This document shows positions 24,940-33,145 of a stretch of 64,000 nt of DNA, piece by piece. Source of the stretch: Pseudomonadota bacterium. GTDB taxonomy: Bacteria; Pseudomonadota; Gammaproteobacteria; Steroidobacterales; Steroidobacteraceae. How positions within the stretch are numbered: position 1 is the stretch's first letter; every line of letters starts with the position of its first letter. The translations under genes and the position numbers were made by a program. Where the stretch lies: NCBI GenBank assembly GCA_018241505.1, contig JAFEDS010000002.1:62001-126000 (forward strand), written 5' to 3'. Under the pieces are notes generated by a model. The model was not told where the DNA came from and did not search any database. It saw only the letters and a program-made list of their open reading frames with translations.

Positions 24940-25680
24940 GTGCCGGCGGTTCACATTGCCTTGCGCTACGCTATTTTGTTTTCCGGTATGTCATTCCGGC
25001 GCCACGTGAATGGGCTGGAGCTTTGCTATCGCGCGTTGCTGGAGCACCTCGGTTTCGAGGCCCGGAACATTCACGTACTCAACTACGACGGCTCCCGGCG
25101 CGCCTTCGGCGATCCGGACGACGGCACTGAACCCCTCTGGCCGGGCGATGGCTCGCCGTTTCGCATGGTCGTCCGGGCCCCGGGTAGCCGCGCGGCATTC
25201 CAACAGACCATTGCAACCATCGCGGCGCAACTGACACCGGATGATCATCTGTTCATCAACACCATGGGTCACGGCGGACACCATGGCGATGAGCGCGGCC
25301 CGGACCTGATCACCTACCCCCACTCGAGGCGATTCTCGCGGGACGATTTCTCCGCGACACTGGCGACGTTGCCCCCGCACCGCGCGCTCGTCGTTTTGAT
25401 GGCGCAGTGCTTTGCCGGCGGATTCAACCAGGCCGTGTTGGAAGCGAGCCCTGCCGCCTCCACCTTCATAACATCCGCGGCCTCCGCGACCCGTCAATCA
25501 TTCATGGCGCTCGAGAACGGACTCTGGGATTCGTTCCAGGTGAATTGGCTCACGGGTCTGACGAGCGGGCTCAACGTGGGCAGTGCATTTCGCCATGCCT
25601 GCAGTTGTGAGGGCCGCAATCCGTACGACTCCCCTGAGTTCGCCGCCCGGCCCGATGATGCCACCGAGCTGACCCTGTGA
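24940..25680 (+). CDS. Caspase-fold (C13/C14-like) cysteine peptidase
   Basis: Small protein of 246 residues with caspase-hemoglobinase features: an opening strand RYAILFSG, a helix with LLEHLGFEARNIHVLNYDG, the catalytic His111 in INTMGHGGHHG and catalytic Cys157 in LVVLMAQCFAGGF. The Cys motif resembles C13/C14 peptidases (A-C-x-S/A-G). It has no signal peptide and no extra domains. The GTG at 24940 is chosen because it puts the family's first strand near the N-terminus and clears the upstream stop; no strong ribosome-binding site is visible. It shares an operon with the CHAT gene. Confidence 0.65.
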   Translation: MPAVHIALRYAILFSGMSFRRHVNGLELCYRALLEHLGFEARNIHVLNYDGSRRAFGDPDDGTEPLWPGDGSPFRMVVRAPGSRAAFQQTIATIAAQLTPDDHLFINTMGHGGHHGDERGPDLITYPHSRRFSRDDFSATLATLPPHRALVVLMAQCFAGGFNQAVLEASPAASTFITSAASATRQSFMALENGLWDSFQVNWLTGLTSGLNVGSAFRHACSCEGRNPYDSPEFAARPDDATELTL

Positions 25681-25722
25681 GACCCATTGCCAGAATCCCA
25701 TTTCTTCACTATTGTAGAAGTT

Positions 25723-26058
25723 ATGAGGAAGCGCGATTACCTGAGCCAGCTCGAGCTGATGGTGCTGCTGGCGGTCATGAGCTCGGGACGGGACGCCTAT
25801 GGGGTCCTCGTCTCGCGCAACATTGCTGAGAAAAGCGGCCGGGAGGTCGCTCTTGCCAGCGTCTATGCGACGCTCGAGCGGCTGGAACGCAAGGGATTCG
25901 TCAAATCGGCCCTGGGCGAACCCACCGCTGAACGGGGCGGCAAGGCGCGAACGTATTTCACGGCTACGGCCACCGGCATCCAGGAGGCCCGCGAGGCCCA
26001 TGCAACCCTACTGCGGCTCAGCGCCGACCTGCCGGCGTTGAAAGGGGGCGCAGCATGA
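25723..26058 (+). CDS. PadR family transcriptional regulator
   Basis: Winged-helix regulator of 111 residues with the PadR-type sequence LELMVLLAVMSSGRDAYGVLVSRNIAEKSGREVALASVYATLERLERKGFV and the wing containing GGKARTYF. PadR proteins usually repress a nearby gene and respond to small molecules. The ATG at 25723 is preferred to the TTG at 25687. Its stop overlaps the start of the next gene as ATGA, so the small protein and signal peptidase downstream are likely cotranscribed with it. Confidence 0.88.
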   Translation: MRKRDYLSQLELMVLLAVMSSGRDAYGVLVSRNIAEKSGREVALASVYATLERLERKGFVKSALGEPTAERGGKARTYFTATATGIQEAREAHATLLRLSADLPALKGGAA

Positions 26059-26348
26059 GCGTGCGTATTCCGCCACGCATGGCGGCGTGGCTCCTCAAAT
26101 ATCTCGGACCTCGCTACCGGCGTGACTCGCTCGTCGGTGACCTGTTTGAGGAGTACCAACAGGGCCGCAGCCGTGCCTGGTACTGGCGGCAGACCGGCAT
26201 GGCCGTGCTCATGGGCCTGCGCGTGCGGCTGCCGAAGTTTGTGCTGACTGTGGTGCTGCGCGTGCTCATTGAAATGGGGATCATTGTTGGCGGCATCGCC
26301 CTGGCGCAAAGCAATGTTCCGCAACATCACAGCGAGCACATGCGGTGA
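26055..26348 (+). CDS. Small single-span protein with permease-prefix-like N-terminus
   Basis: A 97-residue protein. The N-terminal half RYRRDSLVGDLFEEYQQGRSRAWYWRQTG matches the short domain that precedes ABC permeases of the ADOP type and often accompanies PadR regulators. One membrane helix follows (FVLTVVLRVLIEMGIIVGGIALA). It overlaps PadR and the signal peptidase gene by four bases on each side, showing tight translational coupling. Function unknown. Confidence 0.65.
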   Translation: MSVRIPPRMAAWLLKYLGPRYRRDSLVGDLFEEYQQGRSRAWYWRQTGMAVLMGLRVRLPKFVLTVVLRVLIEMGIIVGGIALAQSNVPQHHSEHMR

Positions 26349-27112
26349 CCAGCATGGACCTGACAGCGATCATGCTCATCGTCTGCGTGGTTTCCGGTGT
26401 ACTGTTGCTGCTGGATGCCTACGTTCTGAAGCGCCGGCGTAGCGACGGACGGCCCGAGCCCTATCTCGTGGACCTCGCCCGCACCCTGTTTCCCGTATTG
26501 TTGATTGTGTTGGTGTTCCGTTCGTTTCTGTTCGAGCCGTTCCGCATCCCTTCGGCCTCCATGATGCCGGGGCTCGTCGACGGCGACTTCATTCTGGTCA
26601 ACAAATTCAACTACGGGCTGCGGCTGCCGCTGCTGAACACGAAGATCCTGCCCACCTGGTCGCCCCAGCGCGGCGACGTCATCGTGTTCCGCTCAACCTC
26701 GGGTCCGCCCATCAACCTGATCAAACGGCTCGTCGGCCTGCCGGGCGACCACATCGTGGTGCGCGACAATCACGTGACTATCAATGGAGTGCCGGCGGCG
26801 CTCGCCCCCGATGGCCAATACACCGACGGTTATGGATTCAGCGGCGCGGAGCTGGCCAAGGAATCCTTTGGCAACCGCCAGCACGTGATCATGCTCGCCC
26901 AGAACCGCTACGCCGCGGATTTCGACGGCGTCGTGCCCGCCGGACACTATTTTTTCATGGGCGACAACCGCAACGACAGCGAGGACAGCCGCTTCGCGCA
27001 GGTGGGCTTTGTCCCCGATGACCACCTGGTGGGCCATGCCATCCGTATCTGGATGAACTGGAAGATCCCCGGCTGGCCGCGGCTCGGCCGGATCGGCACG
27101 CCCATCCGCTGA
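26345..27112 (+). CDS. lepB: Signal peptidase I
   Basis: Membrane serine peptidase that removes signal peptides on the periplasmic face; 255 residues. Two N-terminal helices (IMLIVCVVSGVLLLLDAYV and TLFPVLLIVLVFRSFLF) precede the catalytic Ser72 in IPSASMMPG; box D Lys127 is in LIKRLVGLPGD and box E is GDNRNDSEDSR. The start GTG at 26345 overlaps the upstream stop as GTGA; an ATG three codons later is possible. It is not next to lepA or rnc, the usual neighbours, so it may be a second, locus-specific copy. Confidence 0.92.
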   Translation: MTSMDLTAIMLIVCVVSGVLLLLDAYVLKRRRSDGRPEPYLVDLARTLFPVLLIVLVFRSFLFEPFRIPSASMMPGLVDGDFILVNKFNYGLRLPLLNTKILPTWSPQRGDVIVFRSTSGPPINLIKRLVGLPGDHIVVRDNHVTINGVPAALAPDGQYTDGYGFSGAELAKESFGNRQHVIMLAQNRYAADFDGVVPAGHYFFMGDNRNDSEDSRFAQVGFVPDDHLVGHAIRIWMNWKIPGWPRLGRIGTPIR

Positions 27113-27197
27113 GCGGCGTTTCCGCACCCGTGCGATAGGTTCCCGCGTGGTTACAGAGTACTCGTGTCACCTGCTGGGCAGGCGGGCGCGAGGATCC

Positions 27198-27872
27198 ATG
27201 AGCCACTTTCTGACCATCCCGCAATCGATGCGTTCGCAAGGACCGACCGGCAATCTCGCCGTCCCGGTGGACCAGCGCTTCGATGTCTCGGACGAGCACG
27301 TGCCAACATTCACTGAACGGTTGGGAGTAGCCAACCTGACACCCTCTGCTCCCCCGGTTTTTCGCACAATGATGTTGCGCGCCTACGCTGTGACGGCAGA
27401 TGCGAACGGCCAATTCCAGGCGGCCGCGGCGAGTTATGAAGCGGCGCTGCTGTCGGACCCCACGGACGTGGAGACCACGGTCAATCTGGCGGTGTTGTAT
27501 TGGCGTGCCGGCAGGTCGGCCCAGGTGAGCGAATTCCGCGACCACGCCCGGGAGCGCCTGGCACAGCTTCTGGAAACGGCCAGCACGCGGTTTGCCGGCC
27601 GGGCGGAGCTGCGCTTCTGGAAACACCACATTGCCGCCACCGAGGCCGGCGAAACGCTCGAACCGGACGAGTGCCGGCGCCTGTTGCATGAATGGCCCGA
27701 CTATCTCGAACCCGCCTTCGTCGTATTCATGAACAGTGCCGGCGAGGAGGCCGAGCCGCAGGCCATGCGCCTCCTGGTCGACTACTCCGAGCAGCCCACC
27801 GCCCGCGGCCGCTACGTTACTTCCGTCATTCACGCCGTCATGCAAAAGCGGCGCCGGCAGTCGCGCCCCTGA
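27198..27872 (+). CDS. TPR-like hypothetical protein
   Basis: 224 residues from the ATG at 27198, with AGGA just before it. The middle carries a tetratricopeptide-like pair (AYAVTADANGQFQAAAASYEAALLSDPTDVETTVNLAVLYWRAGR) and later helices (FWKHHIAATEAGETLEPDECRRLLHEWPDYLEPAFVVFM). No signal peptide or catalytic motif is seen. It may be a partner or scaffold for neighbouring proteins; the family is not recognised. Confidence 0.6.
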   Translation: MSHFLTIPQSMRSQGPTGNLAVPVDQRFDVSDEHVPTFTERLGVANLTPSAPPVFRTMMLRAYAVTADANGQFQAAAASYEAALLSDPTDVETTVNLAVLYWRAGRSAQVSEFRDHARERLAQLLETASTRFAGRAELRFWKHHIAATEAGETLEPDECRRLLHEWPDYLEPAFVVFMNSAGEEAEPQAMRLLVDYSEQPTARGRYVTSVIHAVMQKRRRQSRP

Positions 27873-28130
27873 CCCAACGGCCGAGCTTGCCCGAGCTGAA
27901 CGTTCCCTGAACCAACATGCCGTTCCAACTCGCGCCAACACGCGGGTGACGCTTGGCACCTTGCGGGCGTAGGACAATTGGAAGATCGGAAAGCGTCTAC
28001 GAATAGCGACAAAGACGCGCAGCAAGCGGCTTTTCAGTCATTTTTGCGCCTCTTGCGCCCCACGACCGCGACCTCGGCCTGCGGCGGGCACCAACATTGC
28101 AACTGCAGCAGGAGAGCTCCGGAGAGTTGC

Positions 28131-28490
28131 ATGAAACATTCGTTGCGGCACCGCCCCTTGAGGTTAGCAACACCGCAGGCGTACGATGCTCCGCTACAGG
28201 GTGCAGGAATATTGTGGGTGGAACGGTCGGTAGAAGAATTTTCACTGGATGGGCCGATCGGTACCTCACACGAGCGCGCCGCCGATGCGGCGCCTGACAG
28301 TGCCGATACGGCCGAACGGCCGTATATTCATGGGGAAAACCCTACTGTCTGCACCAATCCGTTCCGTGACGAGCCGAGCCCTGTCGCCATCGGTGCCGTC
28401 AAACGCCTGGGTGTGGTTGGATTGGTCGGCTATGCGGTGGGCACGGGCATTGCCCGGTGGTGGCACTCACTGAGCAAGCACAGCCATTAA
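28131..28490 (+). CDS. Hypothetical protein with C-terminal hydrophobic helix
   Basis: 119 residues from an ATG preceded by GGAG at seven bases. The N-terminus is basic (MKHSLRHRPLRL), the centre acidic and Ala/Asp-rich, and the end has a hydrophobic stretch (AVKRLGVVGLVGYAVGTGIA) followed by RWWHSLSKHSH, which may anchor it in the membrane. No family is recognised. The 258 bases upstream hold no other supportable gene. Confidence 0.4.
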   Translation: MKHSLRHRPLRLATPQAYDAPLQGAGILWVERSVEEFSLDGPIGTSHERAADAAPDSADTAERPYIHGENPTVCTNPFRDEPSPVAIGAVKRLGVVGLVGYAVGTGIARWWHSLSKHSH

Positions 28491-28615
28491 CGCCGGTTAA
28501 TTTAACAGTTGGAATCGGCACCGCGCGCCGGCGCGGAAGTGACCGGTATTTTTTACCGCACCGTGTAAGCTTTGGCGCATCTGCAGCAAGACCTGACAGG
28601 AGCGTCGCAACAACC

Positions 28616-30445
28616 TTGGCCTATCTTCCCACCAGGCGCCTGACCGTGCTGGCGCTCGACCCGGGTGTGCGCAGCGGCGGCCGCATCCTGCGCGCCGAAA
28701 TCGAAATTCCCAACGAGCCGTTGGCGGCCGGCCCGCGCGGTCACCGGGTGTCGGTGGTCGACTATGACTCGAGCGCCGACGCATTGCGGACCCCGGGGAC
28801 TGCGCCGGCGGCGGACCGTTTCGCGGCCATGAGCGATGAGGAGTTGCTCTCGAGCCCGGATTTTCATGCCTGCATGACATTCGGCATCGTCATGAAGACC
28901 CTTGCCCGGTTTGAATACGCTCTGGGCCGGCGTGTGAAATGGCGTTTCCCCTCGCACCAGCTCCAGGTATCGCCGCACGCCTTCGAACAGGCGAATGCCT
29001 ACTACTCGGATGAAGCCCAGGGCCTGTTCTTCGGATACTTTCCCAGTGCCGATGGCCAACAGGTGATCTACACCTGTCTGTCACACGAAATCGTTGCTCA
29101 CGAGACCACGCATGCCCTGCTGGACGGGCTGCGAGAGCGTTATACCGATCCGTCCTCCGCCCAACAGGCCGGCTTTCACGAGGGTTTCGCGGACATCGTC
29201 GCCCTGTTGTCGATCCTGTCGGCGCCGTCGATTGTCGCGAAGGTCGTGGACCTGGGATTGCCTGCCGCCGCGGACGGCACCATCAACCGCGCCAGTGTTT
29301 CGGTCGATGCCTTGAAGGAGTCAGGGCTGTTCGGCCTCGCCGAGCAGATGGGAGCGGAGCTCGCCGGGGTCCACGGTCACGCACTGCGGCGCTCGATTGC
29401 GTTGCCACCACAGAGTAGCTCACTCAGCAGTGCGAGCGCGGCCGAGCCTCACAATTGCGGCGAGGTGTTGGTGGCCGCCGTGCTGAATGCGTTTCTCGCC
29501 GTCTGGGTGAGCCGCCTGGAAGCCCTTGGCAGCGAGTCGAAGCTGGATCGCGCACGGGCGGCGGAAGAAGGCGCCGAACTAGCCGACCATCTGCTGAACG
29601 CGTGCATCAGGGCGCTCGATTATTGCCCCCCGACCGATATTGAGTTCGGTGACTTCGCGAGCGCCCTGCTCACCGTCGATGCCGAGCTCAATCCCGCGGA
29701 CGACAAATACTCGCTGCGCGCACAGTTGCTGGACGCGTTCACCCGCTACGGGATTACCCCCACCAGCGCGGGATTGCCCGGACGGCAGCCGGGCTCCTGG
29801 AATCCACCCCCGCCTGGGGTCGAGTTTGTTTACGACCGGACGCACTTTGAGAGCCTGCGCTCGGACCCGGACGAGCTGTTCAGGTTTCTGTGGGAAAACC
29901 GGGCCGCTTTCCGTCTCCACGATGAAGCACACACGCGCGTGCTGTCGGTCCGCCCGTGCATGCGAACGGGCCGTGATGGATTCATCCTCAGGGAGACTGT
30001 CGTCGAATACCACCAGACTCTGAAACTATTCGCACGCGAGCTGCACACACTCGGGGTTGAGAAGCCGGATGGCATGCCGGATGACTCCTCGGTTACGTTA
30101 TATGGTGGCAACGCGGTCATCTTTGATGAATACGGGCACGTCAAATACAACATCGGCAAGTCGATTCTGGATGTCCGGCGGCAGAGCGCTCGTCTGGACT
30201 ACTTATGGAAACGAGGTGCGTTCGATAGTAGTGCGAACCCATCGCGGGCCTTCGCGTGCCTGCATCGCAAGCGCAGGGAACAATTTGCGCGGCCCACACC
30301 GGCCGATGGCGCTGCGTTGAACCCCGCGGCCGCCGCGGCACTTCCCCGCGCCAACCCGCGCACGGACCCTCCAGCGGCTGCGCGCTGGTTCATCAACCAG
30401 TCCCGTCAGCTTCATGACGAGGACAGCGGCCCCGGGCAGCGTTAA
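28616..30445 (+). CDS. Gluzincin-type zinc metallopeptidase
   Basis: About 609 residues. The zinc motif HETTH (His162-His166) is in SHEIVAHETTHALLDGL and the third ligand is probably Glu189 in GFHEGFADIVALL, the E-x-x-x-D pattern of thermolysin-like gluzincins. No signal peptide is seen, so it may be cytosolic or exported with help. The C-terminal 60 residues are Ala/Pro-rich. The start is uncertain: the long frame from 28457 would overlap the previous gene and begins with unconserved sequence; TTG 28616 lies 13 bases after AGGAG. A 145-residue protein follows ten bases downstream and may be its partner. Confidence 0.7.
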   Translation: MAYLPTRRLTVLALDPGVRSGGRILRAEIEIPNEPLAAGPRGHRVSVVDYDSSADALRTPGTAPAADRFAAMSDEELLSSPDFHACMTFGIVMKTLARFEYALGRRVKWRFPSHQLQVSPHAFEQANAYYSDEAQGLFFGYFPSADGQQVIYTCLSHEIVAHETTHALLDGLRERYTDPSSAQQAGFHEGFADIVALLSILSAPSIVAKVVDLGLPAAADGTINRASVSVDALKESGLFGLAEQMGAELAGVHGHALRRSIALPPQSSSLSSASAAEPHNCGEVLVAAVLNAFLAVWVSRLEALGSESKLDRARAAEEGAELADHLLNACIRALDYCPPTDIEFGDFASALLTVDAELNPADDKYSLRAQLLDAFTRYGITPTSAGLPGRQPGSWNPPPPGVEFVYDRTHFESLRSDPDELFRFLWENRAAFRLHDEAHTRVLSVRPCMRTGRDGFILRETVVEYHQTLKLFARELHTLGVEKPDGMPDDSSVTLYGGNAVIFDEYGHVKYNIGKSILDVRRQSARLDYLWKRGAFDSSANPSRAFACLHRKRREQFARPTPADGAALNPAAAAALPRANPRTDPPAAARWFINQSRQLHDEDSGPGQR

Positions 30446-30454
30446 ACTGTCATT

Positions 30455-30892
30455 ATGGACTACATCGAGATCGATCCAATCACAGGAGTCGTGAGCTGGG
30501 ACGCGTATTTCGATTATCTCTACACCGTCCGCACCCAGATTTCCGCTGACTTGTATGCGTACGCCGCTAATCGCGAGCACTACAAGCCTGAAGGCAGGAA
30601 CTCCCTGCAGGGTGCGTGGCTCATTGGCGTGCAGTTCGGCTACCGGGCGCAGGAAGTCGTGCTCGCTTTCCTGGGCGCCTGGCAGGATCGCAAACACGTG
30701 TTGACTTATACCGGTGTGTCCGCGTACTCCCTCGACGTCGATGTCGAATACCGCTCAGGCGACCGGGACCTGTTGACCCACGAATTCCGCGTTGAAAAAC
30801 AGATCATCACCCACGAGCTCGCGTTCAGGACCGGCAGGGTCATTCGAATCGTCGCGAAGGATGTGATTCCGACGACGGAAGTGCTGAGCTGA
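30455..30892 (+). CDS. Hypothetical protein cotranscribed with the metallopeptidase
   Basis: 145 residues, not recognised. It begins MDYIEIDPITGVVSWDAYFDYLYTVRTQI, contains a Trp/Tyr-rich central part (GAWLIGVQFGYRAQEVVLAFLGAWQDR) and ends in alternating beta-like sequence (YSLDVDVEYRSGDRDLLTHEFRVEKQIITHEL). No signal or membrane helix. Only nine bases separate it from the peptidase stop, so an inhibitor, chaperone or regulatory subunit is possible; this is inference from position. Confidence 0.6.
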   Translation: MDYIEIDPITGVVSWDAYFDYLYTVRTQISADLYAYAANREHYKPEGRNSLQGAWLIGVQFGYRAQEVVLAFLGAWQDRKHVLTYTGVSAYSLDVDVEYRSGDRDLLTHEFRVEKQIITHELAFRTGRVIRIVAKDVIPTTEVLS

Positions 30893-30947
30893 CGGCCGCC
30901 CCGGCCGCGGATGTCACACGGCTTCGAGCTGTCTCGTCCCTTTCGGT

Positions 30948-31814
30948 ATGGAACAGAAACTGAACCTGGAGGCGGCGGCGGTCTTCGACCCGCTGCGTCC
31001 CCGCCTGATCCGGGCGGCTTATCGGATGCTGGGTTCCGTCGCCGACGCGGAAGATGTGGTGCAAGACGCCTTCCTGCGGTGGCTGGCGACGGACCGCAGC
31101 GCAGTGCGAGAGCCCGAAGCTTTTCTGCGTCGCGTGGTCACCCGGCTCTGTCTCGATTTCCTCAAGTCCGCGCGCAATCAACGCGAGACGTACGTCGGCA
31201 CCTGGCTACCGGAGCCCATCGTGGAACCAGACGATCAGGAGGTCGACGAGGACGTCACCCTGCCCTTGATGTTGGCGCTCGAGCGCCTGTCACCGCTGGA
31301 GCGGGCGGCCTTTCTGCTGCATGATGTCTTTGGCATCGAATTCGATGAGATCGCGGAAACCGTGGGGCGCGAGCCGGCCGCCTGCCGCCAGCTCGCCAGC
31401 CGGGCCCGAACTCAGGTGCGGGCGTCACGGCCGCGGTTTCCGGTTCCGAAGCAGCACGGGCTCGAGATCGCGGAAGCGTTTTTTGCGGCCTCGCGGCAGG
31501 GAAACATGCAACAACTGCGCTCGCTGTTGGCGAACGATGTTGCCATCTATTCGGATGGTGGCGGCAAGCGCCCGGCGGCTCCGCAACCCATTGTCGGAAT
31601 CACCCTGGTGATGCAGGCGCATAGGGGACTTGCGCGCATTTTCGCCAAGGGGCCATCGCAGATGCTGCGCTACGGACTCATCAACGGGCTGCCGGGATTT
31701 GTCACCCGCGAAGCCGACAACGAGCTGCAGACCACGAGCCTGCAGATCGAGGCCGGCAAGATCGTGGCCATCTATGTGATGCGCAATCCGGACAAACTGC
31801 GGCGCATTCACTGA
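30948..31814 (+). CDS. ECF41-family sigma factor with SnoaL-like C-terminal domain
   Basis: RNA polymerase sigma factor, 288 residues. Sigma regions 2 (RAAYRMLGSVADAEDVVQDAFLRWL) and 4 (LSPLERAAFLLHDVFGIEFDEIAETVGREPAACRQLASRAR) are followed by a ~100-residue SnoaL-like extension. The hallmarks of the ECF41 group are present: TWLPEP after region 2, DGGGK in the extension and NPDKL near the C-terminus. In this group the extension acts as a built-in anti-sigma/activator domain. ECF41 factors usually neighbour a COE gene (carboxymuconolactone decarboxylase, oxidoreductase or epimerase); none is adjacent here. It overlaps the convergent flavin-binding gene by seven bases. Confidence 0.9.
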   Translation: MEQKLNLEAAAVFDPLRPRLIRAAYRMLGSVADAEDVVQDAFLRWLATDRSAVREPEAFLRRVVTRLCLDFLKSARNQRETYVGTWLPEPIVEPDDQEVDEDVTLPLMLALERLSPLERAAFLLHDVFGIEFDEIAETVGREPAACRQLASRARTQVRASRPRFPVPKQHGLEIAEAFFAASRQGNMQQLRSLLANDVAIYSDGGGKRPAAPQPIVGITLVMQAHRGLARIFAKGPSQMLRYGLINGLPGFVTREADNELQTTSLQIEAGKIVAIYVMRNPDKLRRIH

Positions 31815-32422
31815 CCTTCGCGGATCACTTCATCGCGGTCGGCGGCCGCATAACCTTCCGCATCCAACGCGGCCCGGACCGATTGCCGCTCGTCGCTGTC
31901 GCGGTGTTGGCTCGCCTTGAACTTGCCAATCAGCCGCGTCACGTTGATCTCGAAAGCCACGATCCGGGACAGCGCCCCCTCGATGTATTTCTCCGGCGCA
32001 TCGGTGACTCTCCAGGGTTGTTGCCGCGTGCCCTCCTGGGAGTCCGTCAGGTCGGTCACAATGGCGAGTTTCTGCGACTGCACCTCGCTGAAGCGGATCG
32101 TGCCGTGCGCATGCACCACCGAGTAGTTCCAGGTCGGCACGACCTTGCCGTGCTCCTGCTTGGCCGGATACCACGAGGGCGACATGTAGTGATTGGCGCC
32201 CCCAAATATAACGAGCACCGGTGCATCCGGCCCGAGGCTCTTCCAGAGGCTATTTGCGCGCGCCACGTGGCCGCGCAGTCTGCGCTCGGCCAGGAGCATC
32301 GGAATGTGGTTGGCGGTCAGTCCGTCCGCTGTCGTACAGATCAGTGCCGCCAGCGGATGGCGGCGGATGAATGCCTCCAGCACGTCCTGGCGCTCTTCTC
32401 GAAAGGCCTCCGGGATATACAC
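31808..32422 (-). CDS. FMN-binding PaiB-like protein
   Basis: 204-residue flavin-reductase-like split-barrel protein of the PaiB/transcriptional-regulator family. It begins MYIPEAFREE, then HPLAALICTTADGLTANHIPMLL and HVARANSLWK, the characteristic FMN-site segments, and VPTWNYSVVHAHG. The GTG at 32420-32422 is chosen because GGAG lies six bases before it and homologues begin xYxPxxF; the longer frame would cross the upstream palindrome. Related proteins repress sporulation/protease genes in Bacillus, but a DNA-binding role is not established here. Confidence 0.85.
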   Translation of the reverse strand: MYIPEAFREERQDVLEAFIRRHPLAALICTTADGLTANHIPMLLAERRLRGHVARANSLWKSLGPDAPVLVIFGGANHYMSPSWYPAKQEHGKVVPTWNYSVVHAHGTIRFSEVQSQKLAIVTDLTDSQEGTRQQPWRVTDAPEKYIEGALSRIVAFEINVTRLIGKFKASQHRDSDERQSVRAALDAEGYAAADRDEVIREGQ

Positions 32423-32433
32423 ACCACGCTCCG

Positions 32434-32459
32434 ATACTCGGGACTGACGGACCGAGTAT
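32434..32459. promoter_or_regulatory. Perfect 8-bp inverted repeat upstream of the PaiB-like gene
   Basis: ATACTCGG-N10-CCGAGTAT, perfect arms 12 bases upstream of the PaiB-like start in a divergent promoter region. Arm length and the 18-bp centre-to-centre spacing fit a dimeric regulator contacting adjacent major grooves. The binder is unknown. Confidence 0.5.
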
Positions 32460-32571
32460 GCCCGGCGGCGCCCACCCGGGGCAGTGGCTGCCACGGACCC
32501 CCGAAAGTGGCCCTTTGGGCCCCTCCGGCAGCCTCCTAGCATGCGCGCAACCGTTCACCAGGAGTCCTGTC

Positions 32572-33123
32572 ATGAAAGGGGTTCAGCTCGGGATAGTGGC
32601 CGCGGCCCTGCTGGCGACGAGTCTGCTCGCGCAAAGCGCCCCGCCGGCGCCTCGCGACGGCAGCCACGACTTCGACTTTCTCATTGGGGACTGGAAAGCC
32701 CACGTCCGGCGCCTGCCGGAGCGGCTGGTGGGCTCTCACAAGTGGGTCGAGTACGACGGCATCTCCAAGCACAAGAAGATCCTGGACAGCAACGCCAACT
32801 TCGAGGAATTCGAGGTGTGGACCGCCGATAAGAGCGAGCACCTGAAAGCGCAGACCCTGCGCCTGTACGACCCCGAATCACGGCAGTGGCGCATCTACCT
32901 GGTGGATGTGGACAAGGGCACCCTCGGGCTGCCGCCGGTCACGGGCCGGTTCAACGGCCGCGTGGGCGAGTTTTACGACCAGGAGGAATGGAAGGGCCAG
33001 GCAGTCATTGTGCGTTACCAGTGGACGGACCTCTCGCCGCATGCCTCGAAGATGGAGCAGGCGTTCTCGGCGGACGGCGGCAAGAGCTGGGAAGTCAACT
33101 GGATCTGCGAATTGTCGCGTTGA
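32572..33123 (+). CDS. Exported DUF1579-like protein
   Basis: 183 residues with a signal peptide (LGIVAAALLATSLLAQSAPPAP). The mature part starts HDFDFLIGDWKAHVRR, the DFDFLxGxW pattern of the DUF1579 family, and ends DGGKSWEVNWICELSR. Family members are lipocalin-like or beta-barrel proteins of unknown function. CCAGGAGTCC provides a ribosome-binding site. It precedes the patatin gene by 60 bases with a long hairpin between. Confidence 0.75.
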   Translation: MKGVQLGIVAAALLATSLLAQSAPPAPRDGSHDFDFLIGDWKAHVRRLPERLVGSHKWVEYDGISKHKKILDSNANFEEFEVWTADKSEHLKAQTLRLYDPESRQWRIYLVDVDKGTLGLPPVTGRFNGRVGEFYDQEEWKGQAVIVRYQWTDLSPHASKMEQAFSADGGKSWEVNWICELSR

Positions 33124-33145
33124 AGCTGCGATGAAGGGCCGTGCC

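Noticed and set aside
28544-28558. CGGTA-TTTTT-TACCG hairpin-like sequence
   Set aside because: The T-run is in the loop, not after the stem, so it does not fit a terminator.
28457-28615. N-terminal extension of the metallopeptidase
   Set aside because: It overlaps the previous gene and has unstructured Arg/Ser-rich sequence; a later start is more likely, though not proven.
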